Assembly: GCF_037381185.1 (NCBI RefSeq)
Contig: NZ_JARRQY010000010.1
Span: forward strand, 1 to 64,000
Length of the DNA stretch: 64,000 bases
Direction of reading: 5' to 3'
Source: Acidihalobacter_A sp037381185
GTDB lineage: Bacteria > Pseudomonadota > Gammaproteobacteria > DSM-5130 > Acidihalobacteraceae
The translations under genes and the position numbers were made by a program. Shown in pieces: positions 34,907 through 44,328 of this stretch; the stretch's first letter is position 1; each line of letters opens with the position of its first letter. The notes beneath the pieces are model-generated. The model saw only the letters and a list, made by a program, of their open reading frames with translations. It searched no databases and was not told where the DNA came from.

Positions 34907-35578
34907 CTAAGCGTGTACCGGCAAGTCGCTGTTCTGGTGTGTTAGATAGGTCGCCTTAAGCTGCTGGAGGTCATGCCCGTGGTCGCGCAGATAGCGGCGC
35001 TGCCAGGCCGCGCCGTGTTGGCGCGATGCGGTTCGCTGCGCGATGACGTCCAGCCATCGCCCGGCATCTTCCAAACCCAGATGGGCGAGACCGCGCTGCG
35101 CCATGGTAAGCCGGGAATTCAGGGCCGGATAGCGGTTCATGTCCGACATGTGGCGCGTGCCGAGATCGGGTTGGGGCAGGGTGGGGAGGATGCTGATCAT
35201 GGCCGGTTGCAGCTCAAGATCGGCCGTGCAGGATTCGGCGTGCCGCCAAAGGGCGGGGAGTTGGGCGTGAAAGTCGCTCAATGCCTGTCCGCTCAATATG
35301 TGCGGTTGGTTGTTGAACTCGACGTTGAAGCGGGCGAGTTCGGGCACGGCCAGGGGGCTGTCCAGTGCGGCGAGGAAGTCGCTGTTGCAGGGGGCCGGGC
35401 GCAGCTCGCGGTCCACCAGACAGGCTTCGATCTCGAAGCCGCCGACGGGTTGGCGGTAGGGAAAGCGCTGCCGTTCCAGCCACTCGCGCAGCAGCGCGGT
35501 TTCCTCGCGCAGCCGTTCGCCGTAGCGCTGAAAATCCCGCTCCGAAAAGCGTGTTGCGCCGATTTCCTGACCCCCGCC
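34907..35578 (-). pseudogene. Glutamate-cysteine ligase-like protein with large internal deletion and no start codon
   Basis: The frame begins after a TAA at 35579-35581 with GGC GGG GGT CAG GAA ATC; family members normally start MGQEI, so the ATG has been lost or replaced. It runs through RFSERDFQRYGERLREETAL and VGGFEIEACLVDRELRPAP to LQPAMISILPTLPQPDLGTR and NRYPALNSRL. It then jumps directly to the family's C-terminal segment (AQRGLAHLGLEDAGRWLDVI, then GAAWQRRYLRDHG). From memory, homologues are about 480 residues; here about 223 remain, so roughly 250 residues of the ATP/glutamate core are missing, in frame. It cannot be an active ligase. Confidence 0.75.
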
Positions 35579-35744
35579 TTATCTGTCTTCGGCATCCCGC
35601 ATCCGGCCGCCCTATCCGGAAGCGGAAGGAACCGCTTGGGGCGGCGTGATCCTCGCAAGCCACGCCGTTCTCCCCCTTGCTGCGGTGCATGACCTCTATG
35701 CTGATCATGGCCGGCTGCGGCGCCGGCATGAAGTTATTTGGTAG

Positions 35745-37748
35745 TCAGCGCCGATCGGTTTGCAGGCTGCGTAGTTCCTCGGGAGGGATATGGCAGAGAA
35801 TACGGTGGTCGTCGACGGGTTCGTGCGCTGGTGGAGCTTGCCGGGAACAGATGTCGCGCGCGTGCGGGCAGCGGGTGTGAAAGGCGCAGCCGGTGGGGCG
35901 GTTTGCGGCGCCGGGATTCTGACCGCGCAGGCGTAGCGGTGCGGCAGTGTCATCGTGAAGTCGCGGCGCGGCGGCGATCAGCGCTTCGGTGTACGGATGA
36001 TAGGGCGGGGCGAAGACCTGCGCCGTGGGGCCGACCTCGACCAGTTCGCCCAGGTACATGACGCCGATGCGGTGCGCGAGGTGATAGACCACGGCGAGAT
36101 CGTGGGTGATGAACAGGTAGGACACGCCCCGGTTGCGCTGCAACTCTGCGAGCAGGTTGAGAATGGCGGCCTGCACCGATACGTCCAGCGCGGAGGTCGG
36201 CTCGTCGAGGATGACCAGCTCGGGGTTGCCAGCGAAGGCGCGCGCGATGGCCACGCGCTGGCGCTGACCGCCGGACAGCGCCGCTGGCCGGCGGCGACTC
36301 ACGCTCTCGGGCAGGCTGACGTCCTGCAGCAGGCTTTGCAGCTTCGTCGCCGTATCGTCGCCGTCGCCCAGCACCCGGATGGCCCGCTTGAGGATGCCGC
36401 CGATGCGGTGACTGGGGTTGAGCGTGCCGTCGGGCGACTGGAACACCATCTGCAGCGCGCGACGCTGCGGGCGGCTGCGTCCCGCGGCATGTTTGGCCAG
36501 CGGTTCGCCGTGCAGGCGGATTTTGCCGCCGTCGGGGTGCAGCAGGCCGCTGAGCAGTTTGGCGAGCGTGGTCTTGCCGCTGCCGGATTCGCCGACCAGA
36601 CCGAAGGTTTCGCCGCGGCCGATGTCGAGGTTGACGCCGCTGAGAACGGTGGTTCTTGCGTAGTCGAGGCGCAGGTTGCGGGTCTGCAGCAGTGGTTCAC
36701 GGAATCCAGTGACGGCGGCTTCGCCGGCATCGATCGTCTCCTGCGCAGTCCGCGGTTCGGGAACCTCGGCCGCATGGAAACAGCGGCTGAGGCGAGTGTC
36801 GGTGATCGGCGCGAGCGGCGGGTGATGTTGGGCGCAGTCGGTCTGCGCCTGCGGGCAGCGTTCGCGGAAGCGGCAGCTCTGAATGTCGGCGCCGGGTTCT
36901 GGGAGCAGGCCGGGGATATGCGCCAGGGGCTCGCGACCGGCCAGGGCCGGGCCGGTGGTATCGGGTATGCAGCCGAGCAGGGCGGCCGTATAGGGATGGC
37001 GCGGGCGCCGGAATACGCTTTCCGCTACGCCCTCCTCGACCAACTCGCCGGCGTACATTACGCCGATGCGGTCGCAGACCTGGCGCACCACGCCGAGGTT
37101 GTGGCTGATGAACAGCAGCGCGGCACTGAATTCGCGGCGTAGAGCAGCGAACAGGTCGAGAATCTCCGCCTGTACGGTGGCGTCCAGTGCGGTGGTCGGT
37201 TCGTCGAGGATGAGCAGGTCGGGATCGGTGGCGAGCGCCATGGCGATGACCGCGCGCTGCTGCATGCCGCCGGACAGTTCGTGCGGGTAGAGCGCGGCGA
37301 CCTGCGCGGGATCGGCGATCTGCAGGCGGGCGAGCATGTCGACGGCGGCCGTTTGCGCGGCGCGCCGGTCTAGGCCGCGGTGGGTGGTGTACAGCTCGGC
37401 AATCTGGCGGCCGATGCGCAGCGACGGGTTCAGCGCGCTGCCGGGGTGCTGGTAGACCATGCCGATGCGGTCGCCGCGCAGCTTGCGCAGGCTTTCGGCG
37501 TCTAGCGCCAGCAGGTCGCGCCCGTCGAAGCGGATGTCGCCGGCCTCGATGCGGCCGTTGCGCGACAGGTAACGCAGCACGGCCATCGCGGCGGTGGTCT
37601 TGCCGCAGCCGGACTCGCCGACCAGGCCGTAGGCCTCGCCGCGGGCGATTTCCAGTGTGAGGTCGCTGACCGCGCGGCGCCAGCGGTTGCCGCGGCGGTA
37701 GGCGATTGAGAGGTTGGAAAGGGAGAGCAAGGGAGCGGTGTATTCCAC
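35745..37748 (-). CDS. Fused dual-ATPase of a peptide-type ABC importer (DppD-DppF/GsiA-like)
   Basis: 667 residues from a GTG at 37748 carrying two complete ATPase domains. The first has GESGCGKTT, LSGGMQQ and LLILDEP. The second has GESGSGKTT, LSGGQRQ and LVILDEP. Each is followed by the oligopeptide C-terminal motif (RHPYTAALLGCIP; YHPYTEALIAAAP) and a cysteine cluster. The fusion replaces separate DppD and DppF proteins, as in glutathione importer GsiA. Partners are the binding protein and two permeases encoded upstream on the same strand. The 382-bp gap before this gene holds a dispersed repeat, and its ribosome-binding site lies in a hairpin. Confidence 0.88.
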   Translation of the reverse strand: MEYTAPLLSLSNLSIAYRRGNRWRRAVSDLTLEIARGEAYGLVGESGCGKTTAAMAVLRYLSRNGRIEAGDIRFDGRDLLALDAESLRKLRGDRIGMVYQHPGSALNPSLRIGRQIAELYTTHRGLDRRAAQTAAVDMLARLQIADPAQVAALYPHELSGGMQQRAVIAMALATDPDLLILDEPTTALDATVQAEILDLFAALRREFSAALLFISHNLGVVRQVCDRIGVMYAGELVEEGVAESVFRRPRHPYTAALLGCIPDTTGPALAGREPLAHIPGLLPEPGADIQSCRFRERCPQAQTDCAQHHPPLAPITDTRLSRCFHAAEVPEPRTAQETIDAGEAAVTGFREPLLQTRNLRLDYARTTVLSGVNLDIGRGETFGLVGESGSGKTTLAKLLSGLLHPDGGKIRLHGEPLAKHAAGRSRPQRRALQMVFQSPDGTLNPSHRIGGILKRAIRVLGDGDDTATKLQSLLQDVSLPESVSRRRPAALSGGQRQRVAIARAFAGNPELVILDEPTSALDVSVQAAILNLLAELQRNRGVSYLFITHDLAVVYHLAHRIGVMYLGELVEVGPTAQVFAPPYHPYTEALIAAAPRLHDDTAAPLRLRGQNPGAANRPTGCAFHTRCPHARDICSRQAPPAHEPVDDHRILCHIPPEELRSLQTDRR

Positions 37749-37771
37749 TAGTTACTCTCCTGTTGGAGAGT
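37746..37771 (-). promoter_or_regulatory. Hairpin sequestering the ribosome-binding site of the dual ATPase gene
   Basis: On the minus strand the leader reads ACTCTCC-AACA-GGAGAGT-AACTA-GTG. The 7-bp stem is perfect. Its 3' arm is the Shine-Dalgarno sequence itself, 5 bp before the GTG. In the folded state translation should be low. Downstream of the other transporter genes this could set ATPase dosage or allow control by an RNA or protein. Confidence 0.55.
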
Positions 37772-37901
37772 GGGTGTTTTGGTGAAGGTGCATGCGTCGT
37801 CGGGCGAGGGGAAGAGACCACGTTGGAGTTGAGCAAGGCGGCAGCTTTTCGCACGCCGGACACTTCCGGGTTCTTGCTTGCCTAATGGTGCAAGCGTGCG
37901 A

Positions 37902-38016
37902 GCGACTGTCTTTGCTTGTCCAAAGAAAGTCGCCAAAGAAAGGACACCCGGAATGCCAAGCGATCCCGGGGTGCGTTTCTTCCGCAGCCTATTTCTTTGC
38001 GCGATCAAAGAAATGG
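37902..38016. repeat. Degenerate dispersed repeat rich in CTTTGCTTGTCCAAAGAAAG-type hairpins
   Basis: The segment contains CTTTG/CAAAG inverted motifs around 37919-37941 and again around 37992-38014, flanking a CGATCCCGGGGTGCG-type centre. From memory, similar units occur many times between genes in several gamma- and betaproteobacteria. It has no coding potential and interrupts the otherwise tight transporter operon between the second permease and the ATPase. Confidence 0.5.
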
Positions 38017-38130
38017 GCTCGGACGCGTTGCCGCGTTTAGATGGAAGCAATGACACTGATTCGCGCCCGAAATATTGCCCGCTACGTTGAACAGTGGGTC
38101 TCTGTTTCACGGAAAGTGGAAGCGCACGCC

Positions 38131-38931
38131 TCATCCCTGCAACCGCTCCCGTAACCCATCAGCCACCAGACTCACCGCAACCACCACGAACACAATGGCC
38201 AACGCCGGAAACAACACCACCCACGGCGCCACGGTGAGCTGCGCCTGCCCCTCGCTGACCATCAAGCCCCAGTCGGGCGTGGGCGGCTGCACGCCCAGGC
38301 CGAGGAAGCCCAGCGTGGCGGCGGTGAACACGGCGTAGCCGACGCGGATGGTGCCCTCGACGATCAGCGGACCGCGTACGTTGGGCAGGATCTCGACGGC
38401 CATGACGTAGAGCGCCGACTCGCCGCGCAGTCGGGCCGCGGCGACGTATTCCCGGCGTGTTTCGACCAACGCCTGAGCGCGTACGGTGCGCGCGATCAGC
38501 GGCGAGAACACCAGGCCGATGACGAGGATGACGTTGAGCGTGGAGGGGCCGAGCACGGTCAGCGCAAGCAGGGCGAGCACGACGATCGGCAGCGCCATGA
38601 CAGCGTCGAGCACGCGCATGATCGCCTCGTCCACCCAATGGCCGAAGTAGGTCGTGGCGAGACCGATGGCGGCGCCCAGGGTCAGCCCCAGCAGGGTGGC
38701 GGCCGGTGCGACCAGCAATACTTGCCGGCCGCCGTACATGACGCGGCTGAGCACATCGCGGCCGTAGTTGTCGGTGCCGAACCAGTGGGCCCAGGAAGGT
38801 GGCTGCGCCAGGGCGCTGAAATCGATGCCGACGGGCGAGTAGGGGGCGAGCCAGGGCGCGCCGAGCGCGGTGACGATCCACACGAGCAGCAGGGCGCCGC
38901 CAATGCCGAGGGTGATGTTCGCGCGGTGCAT
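38131..38931 (-). CDS. Peptide-type ABC importer permease, DppC family
   Basis: 266 residues from the ATG at 38931, after AGGAG. An N-terminal TM segment (ITLGIGGALLLVWIVTALGA) is followed by the DppC-family LAPYSPVGIDF and HWFGTDNYGRDVLSRVMYGG. The EAA-type coupling loop is EYVAAARLRGESALYVMAVEILPN. It forms the transmembrane pore with the DppB-like protein encoded 32 bp upstream. Together with the binding protein and fused ATPase it makes a complete di/oligopeptide- or nickel-type importer. Confidence 0.87.
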   Translation of the reverse strand: MHRANITLGIGGALLLVWIVTALGAPWLAPYSPVGIDFSALAQPPSWAHWFGTDNYGRDVLSRVMYGGRQVLLVAPAATLLGLTLGAAIGLATTYFGHWVDEAIMRVLDAVMALPIVVLALLALTVLGPSTLNVILVIGLVFSPLIARTVRAQALVETRREYVAAARLRGESALYVMAVEILPNVRGPLIVEGTIRVGYAVFTAATLGFLGLGVQPPTPDWGLMVSEGQAQLTVAPWVVLFPALAIVFVVVAVSLVADGLRERLQG

Positions 38932-38963
38932 TTGGGACGTATGTCTCCTGGTGAAACTGGTTC

Positions 38964-39920
38964 TCAACTGCCGGCGATCGCCTGGCGCGCGCGCGGATTG
39001 AGCGCCGCGTAGAGCAGGTCGGCGAGGAAGTTCGCGCAGGCGAAGACGAAGGTGATGGTCAGCGTGCAGCCGACCAGCAGCGGTAGGTCCTTGTGCGTGG
39101 CGGCGCTGTAGGTGAGGCTGCCGATGCCGGGGTAGCGGAACAGCGTTTCGACTACGACCAGGCCGCCGACCATCCAGCCGATCTGTGCGCCGGCGACGGT
39201 GATGGTCGGCAGCAGGGCGTTGCGCAGCACGTGGCGCAGGATCACGGTACGGCCCGGCAGGCCCTTGAGCGTGGCGGTGCGTGTGTAGTCGGCGTCCAGC
39301 GCGTCGAGCATGCCGCTGCGCGCCATGCGGAAGAGATAGGAGAACAGCGTCAGCACGAGGGCCAGCGCGGGCATGAGCAGGTGTGCGAGCCATTGCAGGA
39401 GCGTGGCATGGTCCGGCGGCAATGCCTGGATCGGCAGCCAGTGCAGCGTGATACCGAACAGCAGAATCAGAAATACGCCGGTGACGAATTCGGGAATGGC
39501 GCCGAAGGCCAGGCCGCCGACCGAAAACAGGCGGTCCAGCCAGTTGCCTTCATGCAAGGCGGCGTATATGCCGGCGCCGATGGCCAGCGGCAGCAGCAGG
39601 GCGAGGCTGAAGGCGGCGAGCAGCAACGAGCGGCCGAGGCGGTCCAGCACCAGAGGCAGCACCGGGGTTTCGTAGGTCAGCGAGCGGCCCCATTCGCCGC
39701 TCAGTACGCCGCCGAGCCAATGGACGTAGCGGTCGGTCAGCGGCCGGTCCAGGCCGAGCTGGTGGTTGAGTACGGCGACGGCATGATCCGGAGCGAACGG
39801 GCCGAGGATGATGCGACCTACGTTGCCCGGCAGTGCGTTGGTCAGCGCGAAGACCAACGCCGAGGCGACGAACAGGGTCAGCCCGAGCAGGAGTAGCCGT
39901 CGGGCCAGATAGCGCAGCAT
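38964..39920 (-). CDS. Peptide-type ABC importer permease, DppB family
   Basis: 318 residues. The N-terminal LARRLLLLGLTLFVASALVF and the motif LGLDRPLTDRYVHWLGGVL are typical of DppB. The EAA loop is YTRTATLKGLPGRTVILRHVLRNALLP and the C-terminal GGLVVVETLFRYPGIGSL is conserved. About six TM segments. It lies 13 bp after the binding protein gene. Confidence 0.87.
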   Translation of the reverse strand: MLRYLARRLLLLGLTLFVASALVFALTNALPGNVGRIILGPFAPDHAVAVLNHQLGLDRPLTDRYVHWLGGVLSGEWGRSLTYETPVLPLVLDRLGRSLLLAAFSLALLLPLAIGAGIYAALHEGNWLDRLFSVGGLAFGAIPEFVTGVFLILLFGITLHWLPIQALPPDHATLLQWLAHLLMPALALVLTLFSYLFRMARSGMLDALDADYTRTATLKGLPGRTVILRHVLRNALLPTITVAGAQIGWMVGGLVVVETLFRYPGIGSLTYSAATHKDLPLLVGCTLTITFVFACANFLADLLYAALNPRARQAIAGS

Positions 39921-39933
39921 CTTCCGGAACGGA

Positions 39934-41517
39934 TCAGGCGAGCCAGGCGCGGGTCAGGTCCAGATAGTTGGACATATTGCCCTGCACCCCCCGCACCTTG
40001 CGGTTCATCGGCCGCAGCAGATCGATGAAGTAGGCAATGGCCGCCGGTGTTTCCTCGAGCATCAGTACTGCGATTTCGTGGGCCAGTTCGTTGCGGCGCT
40101 TGGCGCCGGTCGCAGCTTCGAGTTCGCTGACCAGCTTTTCGAACTTGGCGTTCTGCCAGTGTGAGGCGTTCCAGTCGGAGCTGCCGGAGAAAGCCGCGTT
40201 GAGGATCTGCGAGGGCGTGCTGCGGCCGGTCCAGTCGGTCAGGCCGAAGCTGACCTTGGTCCAATGCGAGTAGTAGACGCTGAGCGGTTCGATGCGCAGT
40301 TTCACGCGGATACCTGCTGGCGCGAGCATCTGCTGGGCGAGCACGGCGTACTGCGGCAGTTCGAGGTAGTTGCTGGTGTGTAGGTCGATGTCGAAGCCCT
40401 GCGAATAGCCGGCCGCAGCGAGCAGCTTGCGCGCCTGGGCGATATCCTGCTTACGCTGCTGCACGTCGGTTTTCAGGCCAAAAATCGGCGCGATGGGACT
40501 GTCGTCGGCGACTTGGCCGGCACCCGCCAGCAGCGCCTTGACCATGGCTGGGCGGTTGAGGCACAGCGCGACGGCCTTGCGCACGCGGGCATCGTCGAAG
40601 GGTTTCTGGTCCACGCGCATGCACAGCAGCCGGGTGGCCGAGGAGTGGGCGCGGTCGATATGGATGTTCTTGTCCCTGGCCAGCGGCTTGGCGTCGTTGG
40701 CCGAGACGGCGAGCATCATGTCGGTTTCGTCCCCTTGCAGCGCGAGGATCATCGGCTGCGGGCTGCCGTACAGGCCGATCTCGACCTTGTCCAGATAGGG
40801 TTTGCCCGCGTCCCAGTAGTGCTCGTTGCGCACGTAGCTCACGCTTTGCTGGGGCTTGTAGCTGATGAGCTTGAACGGTCCCGTGCCGACCGGATTTTCG
40901 GCGAAGTTGCCGGCATAGTCCTTGGGCAGGATGACCGCGTTGTAGATCTGGGTGTAGTAGGGGAACTGCCCGATGGCGCGTTCCAGGCTGAACTTCACGG
41001 TGTACTTGTCGACGCGGGTGGTGCCGCCGGGTTTGAGGAAGCTCAACTGGCCACGCGCGACGGAGGCTTTATTCGGGTCGACTAGGCGCTCGAAGGTGGT
41101 GACCACGTCGTCGGCGGTCATCTCGCGGCCGTCATGGAAGCGTACTCCCTTGCGTAGTTTGAATATCCAGGTCTTGCCGCCGTCGGTGGTGTGCCAGGCG
41201 GTGGCGAGCACGGGGCGCAGGCTCAGGTCCGGCTCGGCCCAGACCAAGTATTCACCCACCTGTTGCACGATTGCGATGGCGCCGGCGTTGTCGATCTTGA
41301 GCGGATCGATGGACTTGGTGGCTGGCGCCGCCACGCGCAGCGTGCCGCCGCGTTTGACGTTTGCAGCTTCCGCCGTTGACGGATTCAGCGCTAGTGCGCC
41401 ACCGGCGACGAATCCTACGCCCAGCGCGCCGGCCGATTTGAGGAAGTCGCGGCGATCTATTTCACCCGCGCGAAAGCGGGAAATCAGAGTGCCGAGCGGG
41501 TCATTGGAGTCGTGCAT
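39934..41517 (-). CDS. Family 5 solute-binding protein of a peptide-type ABC importer, Tat-exported
   Basis: 527 residues, AGGAGAGA before the ATG. The signal has a twin-arginine motif (IDRRDFLKSAGALGVGF) and cleaves near STAEAA. The mature protein is a DppA/OppA-like family 5 binding protein: KRGGTLRVAAPATKSIDPL, LRKGVRFHDGREMTADDVVTT, NPVGTGPFKLISYKP and the C-terminal FSGSSDWNASHWQNAKFEKL. It would capture peptides or another small solute for the DppB/DppC/fused-ATPase transporter encoded downstream. It diverges from glpD across a 246-bp promoter region in which I could not single out an operator. Confidence 0.86.
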   Translation of the reverse strand: MHDSNDPLGTLISRFRAGEIDRRDFLKSAGALGVGFVAGGALALNPSTAEAANVKRGGTLRVAAPATKSIDPLKIDNAGAIAIVQQVGEYLVWAEPDLSLRPVLATAWHTTDGGKTWIFKLRKGVRFHDGREMTADDVVTTFERLVDPNKASVARGQLSFLKPGGTTRVDKYTVKFSLERAIGQFPYYTQIYNAVILPKDYAGNFAENPVGTGPFKLISYKPQQSVSYVRNEHYWDAGKPYLDKVEIGLYGSPQPMILALQGDETDMMLAVSANDAKPLARDKNIHIDRAHSSATRLLCMRVDQKPFDDARVRKAVALCLNRPAMVKALLAGAGQVADDSPIAPIFGLKTDVQQRKQDIAQARKLLAAAGYSQGFDIDLHTSNYLELPQYAVLAQQMLAPAGIRVKLRIEPLSVYYSHWTKVSFGLTDWTGRSTPSQILNAAFSGSSDWNASHWQNAKFEKLVSELEAATGAKRRNELAHEIAVLMLEETPAAIAYFIDLLRPMNRKVRGVQGNMSNYLDLTRAWLA

Positions 41518-41763
41518 GGGAGTCTCTCCTGTGCGACATGCGTCAGGTGGAGTCTGGGGCGGGGTGGAATAGCGGCGTGGAGCGTCGGCTGGCGAACGTT
41601 TCGAGTTGGTATTTTTTCACTCTAACCCGTCGTGCCCAGCAGATAAACCCCGCTCGCATCGGGTTTGTGGAAACTGACTGTGAAATGTTCTGTCTAGTAG
41701 TGGCAATGAGGGTAAAATACTGTGCTATCGGAATGATAAACACGAGCAGCAAACGGATTTTGC

Positions 41764-43380
41764 ATGTCTCTGAGACAGACCAACCTGGCGCGACTGAAGA
41801 GCGAGGCGTTCGACGTGCTGATCGTCGGCGGCGGCATCAACGGCGCGGTGGCCGCTGCGGCGTTGGCCGGGCAGGGCGTGCGTGTGGCGCTGATCGATCG
41901 TGGTGATTTCGCCGGCTTCACCAGCAGCCAGTCCTCGAACCTCGCCTGGGGCGGCATCAAGTATCTGGAAAGCTACGACTTCGGTCTGGTGCGCAAGCTG
42001 TGCCTGTCGCGCAACCGGCTGATTCGTGCCTACCCCTCGACGGTGCAGGAGATCCGCTTCCTTACCACGCTCAAGCGCGGCTTTCGCTATCCGCGCTGGT
42101 TCATGTGGGCCGGAACGTGGCTGTACTGGCTGTTCGGCAACGCTTTCACGCGCCCGCCGCGGCTGCTGTCGCGCGCGGACATCGCCGCCGAGGAGCCGGC
42201 GATCGACGTGGCCGACAGCGTCGGCGGCTTCGAATACTCGGACGCCTATCTGTTCGACAACGACGCGCGTTTCGTCTTCAACTTCGTGCGCTCGGCGCTG
42301 GATCGCGGCGCGGCGGCAGCGAACTATATCGAGTCCCTGGGGGCCGAGCGTGATGCAGGTGGCGACTGGGTCTGCCGTGCGCGGGACGTGGAGGGGAATG
42401 GCGGTGAGTTCGAAATCCGCGCGCGGGTGTTGATCAACGCCGCAGGGCCCTACGTCGACGAACACAACCGCATGACCGGCGAACACACCGATCACCGCCA
42501 TCTGTTCTCCAAGGGCATCCATCTGGTCGTCGACCGTATCACGCCGAATCGGCGCGTACTGGCGTTCTTCGCCAGCGACGGGCGCTTGTTCTTCGTCATT
42601 CCGATGGGCATGAAGACCTGCATCGGCACGACGGATACGCGGGTCGAACGGCCGGAGACCGAAGTCACCGATGCCGACCGCGACTTCGTGCTCGGGAACA
42701 TCAACGCTCGCCTGCAACTCGAGCAGCCGCTGACGCGCGAGGACATCATTGCCGAGCGCTGCGGAGTGCGTCCGCTGGTGGTCAGCGGCCCGGGCGGCGG
42801 CGAGCGCGACTGGATGCAGCTCTCGCGCAAGCATGCCGTCGAAGCCGATGCGGCCAATCGTCATCTGAGCATCTTCGGCGGTAAGTTGACCGACTGCCTC
42901 AACGTTGGCGAGGAAGTGACCGGGCATGTTGCCGCGCTCGGTATCGAGGTGCCGCATCGCGGTCATCGCTGGTACGGGGAACCGCCCGAGGCGGTGCATC
43001 GGGAGTTTCTGCACCAGGCACGTCTGATGGAGTTGGATGCGCGTACCGCGCCGGAGTCCTCAGAGGTGCTGAGTTCGCGTCTGTGGCGGCGTTATGGATC
43101 GCATGCGCTGACGCTGCTCGAACTCATTCGCGAAGATCCGGCGCAGGCCGAGGTTTTGATCGAGGGCACCGAATACCTGCGCTGTGAACTGGTTCAGGCC
43201 GCCCAGCGTGAAATGGTGGTGCGGCTGGAGGACTTTCTGCGCCGGCGCTCCAAGATAGCTCTGGTCGAGCGCCGTGACACCATTCGGGCCGCGCCGGGGC
43301 TGCTGGAGGCCTGTCGGATTCTGTTCGGCGGCGAGGCCGAGCGGCGCTATGCGGAGTATTTTGGACGGGAAGGTCGTTGA
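41764..43380 (+). CDS. glpD: FAD-dependent glycerol-3-phosphate dehydrogenase
   Basis: 538 residues. FAD motif FDVLIVGGGINGAVAAAALAGQG, GlpD-type SSNLAWGGIKYLESYDFGLV, then FFVIPMGMKTCIGTTDT, ERCGVRPLV and FGGKLTDCLNVGEEV. It oxidises sn-glycerol-3-phosphate to dihydroxyacetone phosphate and passes electrons to ubiquinone at the inner membrane. No other glp gene is adjacent. It is divergent from the peptide importer operon. The C-terminal domain (EAVHREFLHQARLMELDART onward) is full length. Confidence 0.86.
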   Translation: MSLRQTNLARLKSEAFDVLIVGGGINGAVAAAALAGQGVRVALIDRGDFAGFTSSQSSNLAWGGIKYLESYDFGLVRKLCLSRNRLIRAYPSTVQEIRFLTTLKRGFRYPRWFMWAGTWLYWLFGNAFTRPPRLLSRADIAAEEPAIDVADSVGGFEYSDAYLFDNDARFVFNFVRSALDRGAAAANYIESLGAERDAGGDWVCRARDVEGNGGEFEIRARVLINAAGPYVDEHNRMTGEHTDHRHLFSKGIHLVVDRITPNRRVLAFFASDGRLFFVIPMGMKTCIGTTDTRVERPETEVTDADRDFVLGNINARLQLEQPLTREDIIAERCGVRPLVVSGPGGGERDWMQLSRKHAVEADAANRHLSIFGGKLTDCLNVGEEVTGHVAALGIEVPHRGHRWYGEPPEAVHREFLHQARLMELDARTAPESSEVLSSRLWRRYGSHALTLLELIREDPAQAEVLIEGTEYLRCELVQAAQREMVVRLEDFLRRRSKIALVERRDTIRAAPGLLEACRILFGGEAERRYAEYFGREGR

Positions 43381-43477
43381 GCGTTGAGCGGTACCTGACC
43401 TGACGTACCAACGGCGGTACGTGGGCGTATGAGAGCACGCCCTGGTTGATGCTTTCCAAGTCAGTGAAAGTGAGTGT

Positions 43478-44101
43478 ATGGAATTCAATGTCTGGTTGAC
43501 CTTGCTGGCTGCTGCGCTGCTCATCAGCGTGTCGCCGGGTGCCGGGGCGATTACCTCGATGAGCTATGGTTTGAGCCATGGGATGCGCAATGCGGTGTTC
43601 GCCGTTTTGGGGCTGCAGGTCGGTTTGCTCATGCAGATATTGATCGTGGGCGTGGGGTTGGGCGGTGTCATCGCGACTTCCGAAACATTGTTCCATGTCA
43701 TCAAATGGGTCGGTGTCGTGTACCTGATCTGGCTCGGGATCAGCCGCTGGCGTGCGGCGGGGACGATACACCTTCACGCGGCCGGATCGGGATTCAAGCC
43801 GCATCGTGCATTCATGCAGGCGATGCTGGTGAATCTCACCAATCCCAAGGCGACCGTGTTTCTGGTCGCGTTGCTGCCCCAGTTCATCGATCCGGCACGA
43901 GCGCAGGTGCCGCAACTGCTGATCATCGGGGTCACGCTGGTCGCGGTGGATACGCTGGTCATGAGCGGCTACAGCGGTTTGGCATCGCGCCTGCGCCGCA
44001 TGACCGCCAGTCCGCGCGCGATCACGCGCCTGAACCGGATCAGCGGTTCGGCCCTGATCGGCGCGGCCATGCTGCTGTCGACGATTCATGGCCGCAACTG
44101 A
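43478..44101 (+). CDS. LysE/RhtB-family amino acid exporter
   Basis: 207 residues with about six TM segments. LISVSPGAGAITSMSYGLSHGMRN is the family signature, and VVYLIWLGISRWRAAG and MLVNLTNPKATVFLVALLPQFI are also conserved. RhtB-type proteins export homoserine, threonine or related amino acids; the substrate is not decidable here. It lies 97 bp after glpD on the same strand. Confidence 0.85.
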   Translation: MEFNVWLTLLAAALLISVSPGAGAITSMSYGLSHGMRNAVFAVLGLQVGLLMQILIVGVGLGGVIATSETLFHVIKWVGVVYLIWLGISRWRAAGTIHLHAAGSGFKPHRAFMQAMLVNLTNPKATVFLVALLPQFIDPARAQVPQLLIIGVTLVAVDTLVMSGYSGLASRLRRMTASPRAITRLNRISGSALIGAAMLLSTIHGRN

Positions 44102-44205
44102 GGGTGTACCGCGTGATGAGGGAACGCTGCGCGCGTCGGCAGATCACTTCTGCAGACATTTGTCCGGTATGTGCTGAGAGGGAGTAAGGGAACAGGATCG
44201 CTACC

Positions 44206-44232
44206 TCAAGTTTGCAGTGGCGGCGCCGATAT
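44206..44232 (+). promoter_or_regulatory. Sigma28 (FliA)-type promoter of the chemoreceptor gene
   Basis: TCAAGTTT-N11-GCCGATAT at 44206-44232 matches the FliA consensus TAAAGTTT-N11-GCCGATAA with one mismatch per box and the exact spacing. It lies about 97 bp before the chemoreceptor start. Confidence 0.7.
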
Positions 44233-44328
44233 TTGTGTAGCGCTTGCAATGGTTGTGAGGCGGTCTGGGCTGGCCGTCTCGTTGCGAGAGTAGTTCGACC
44301 TAAAATAACCAATATGGGGTCTTCAGGT

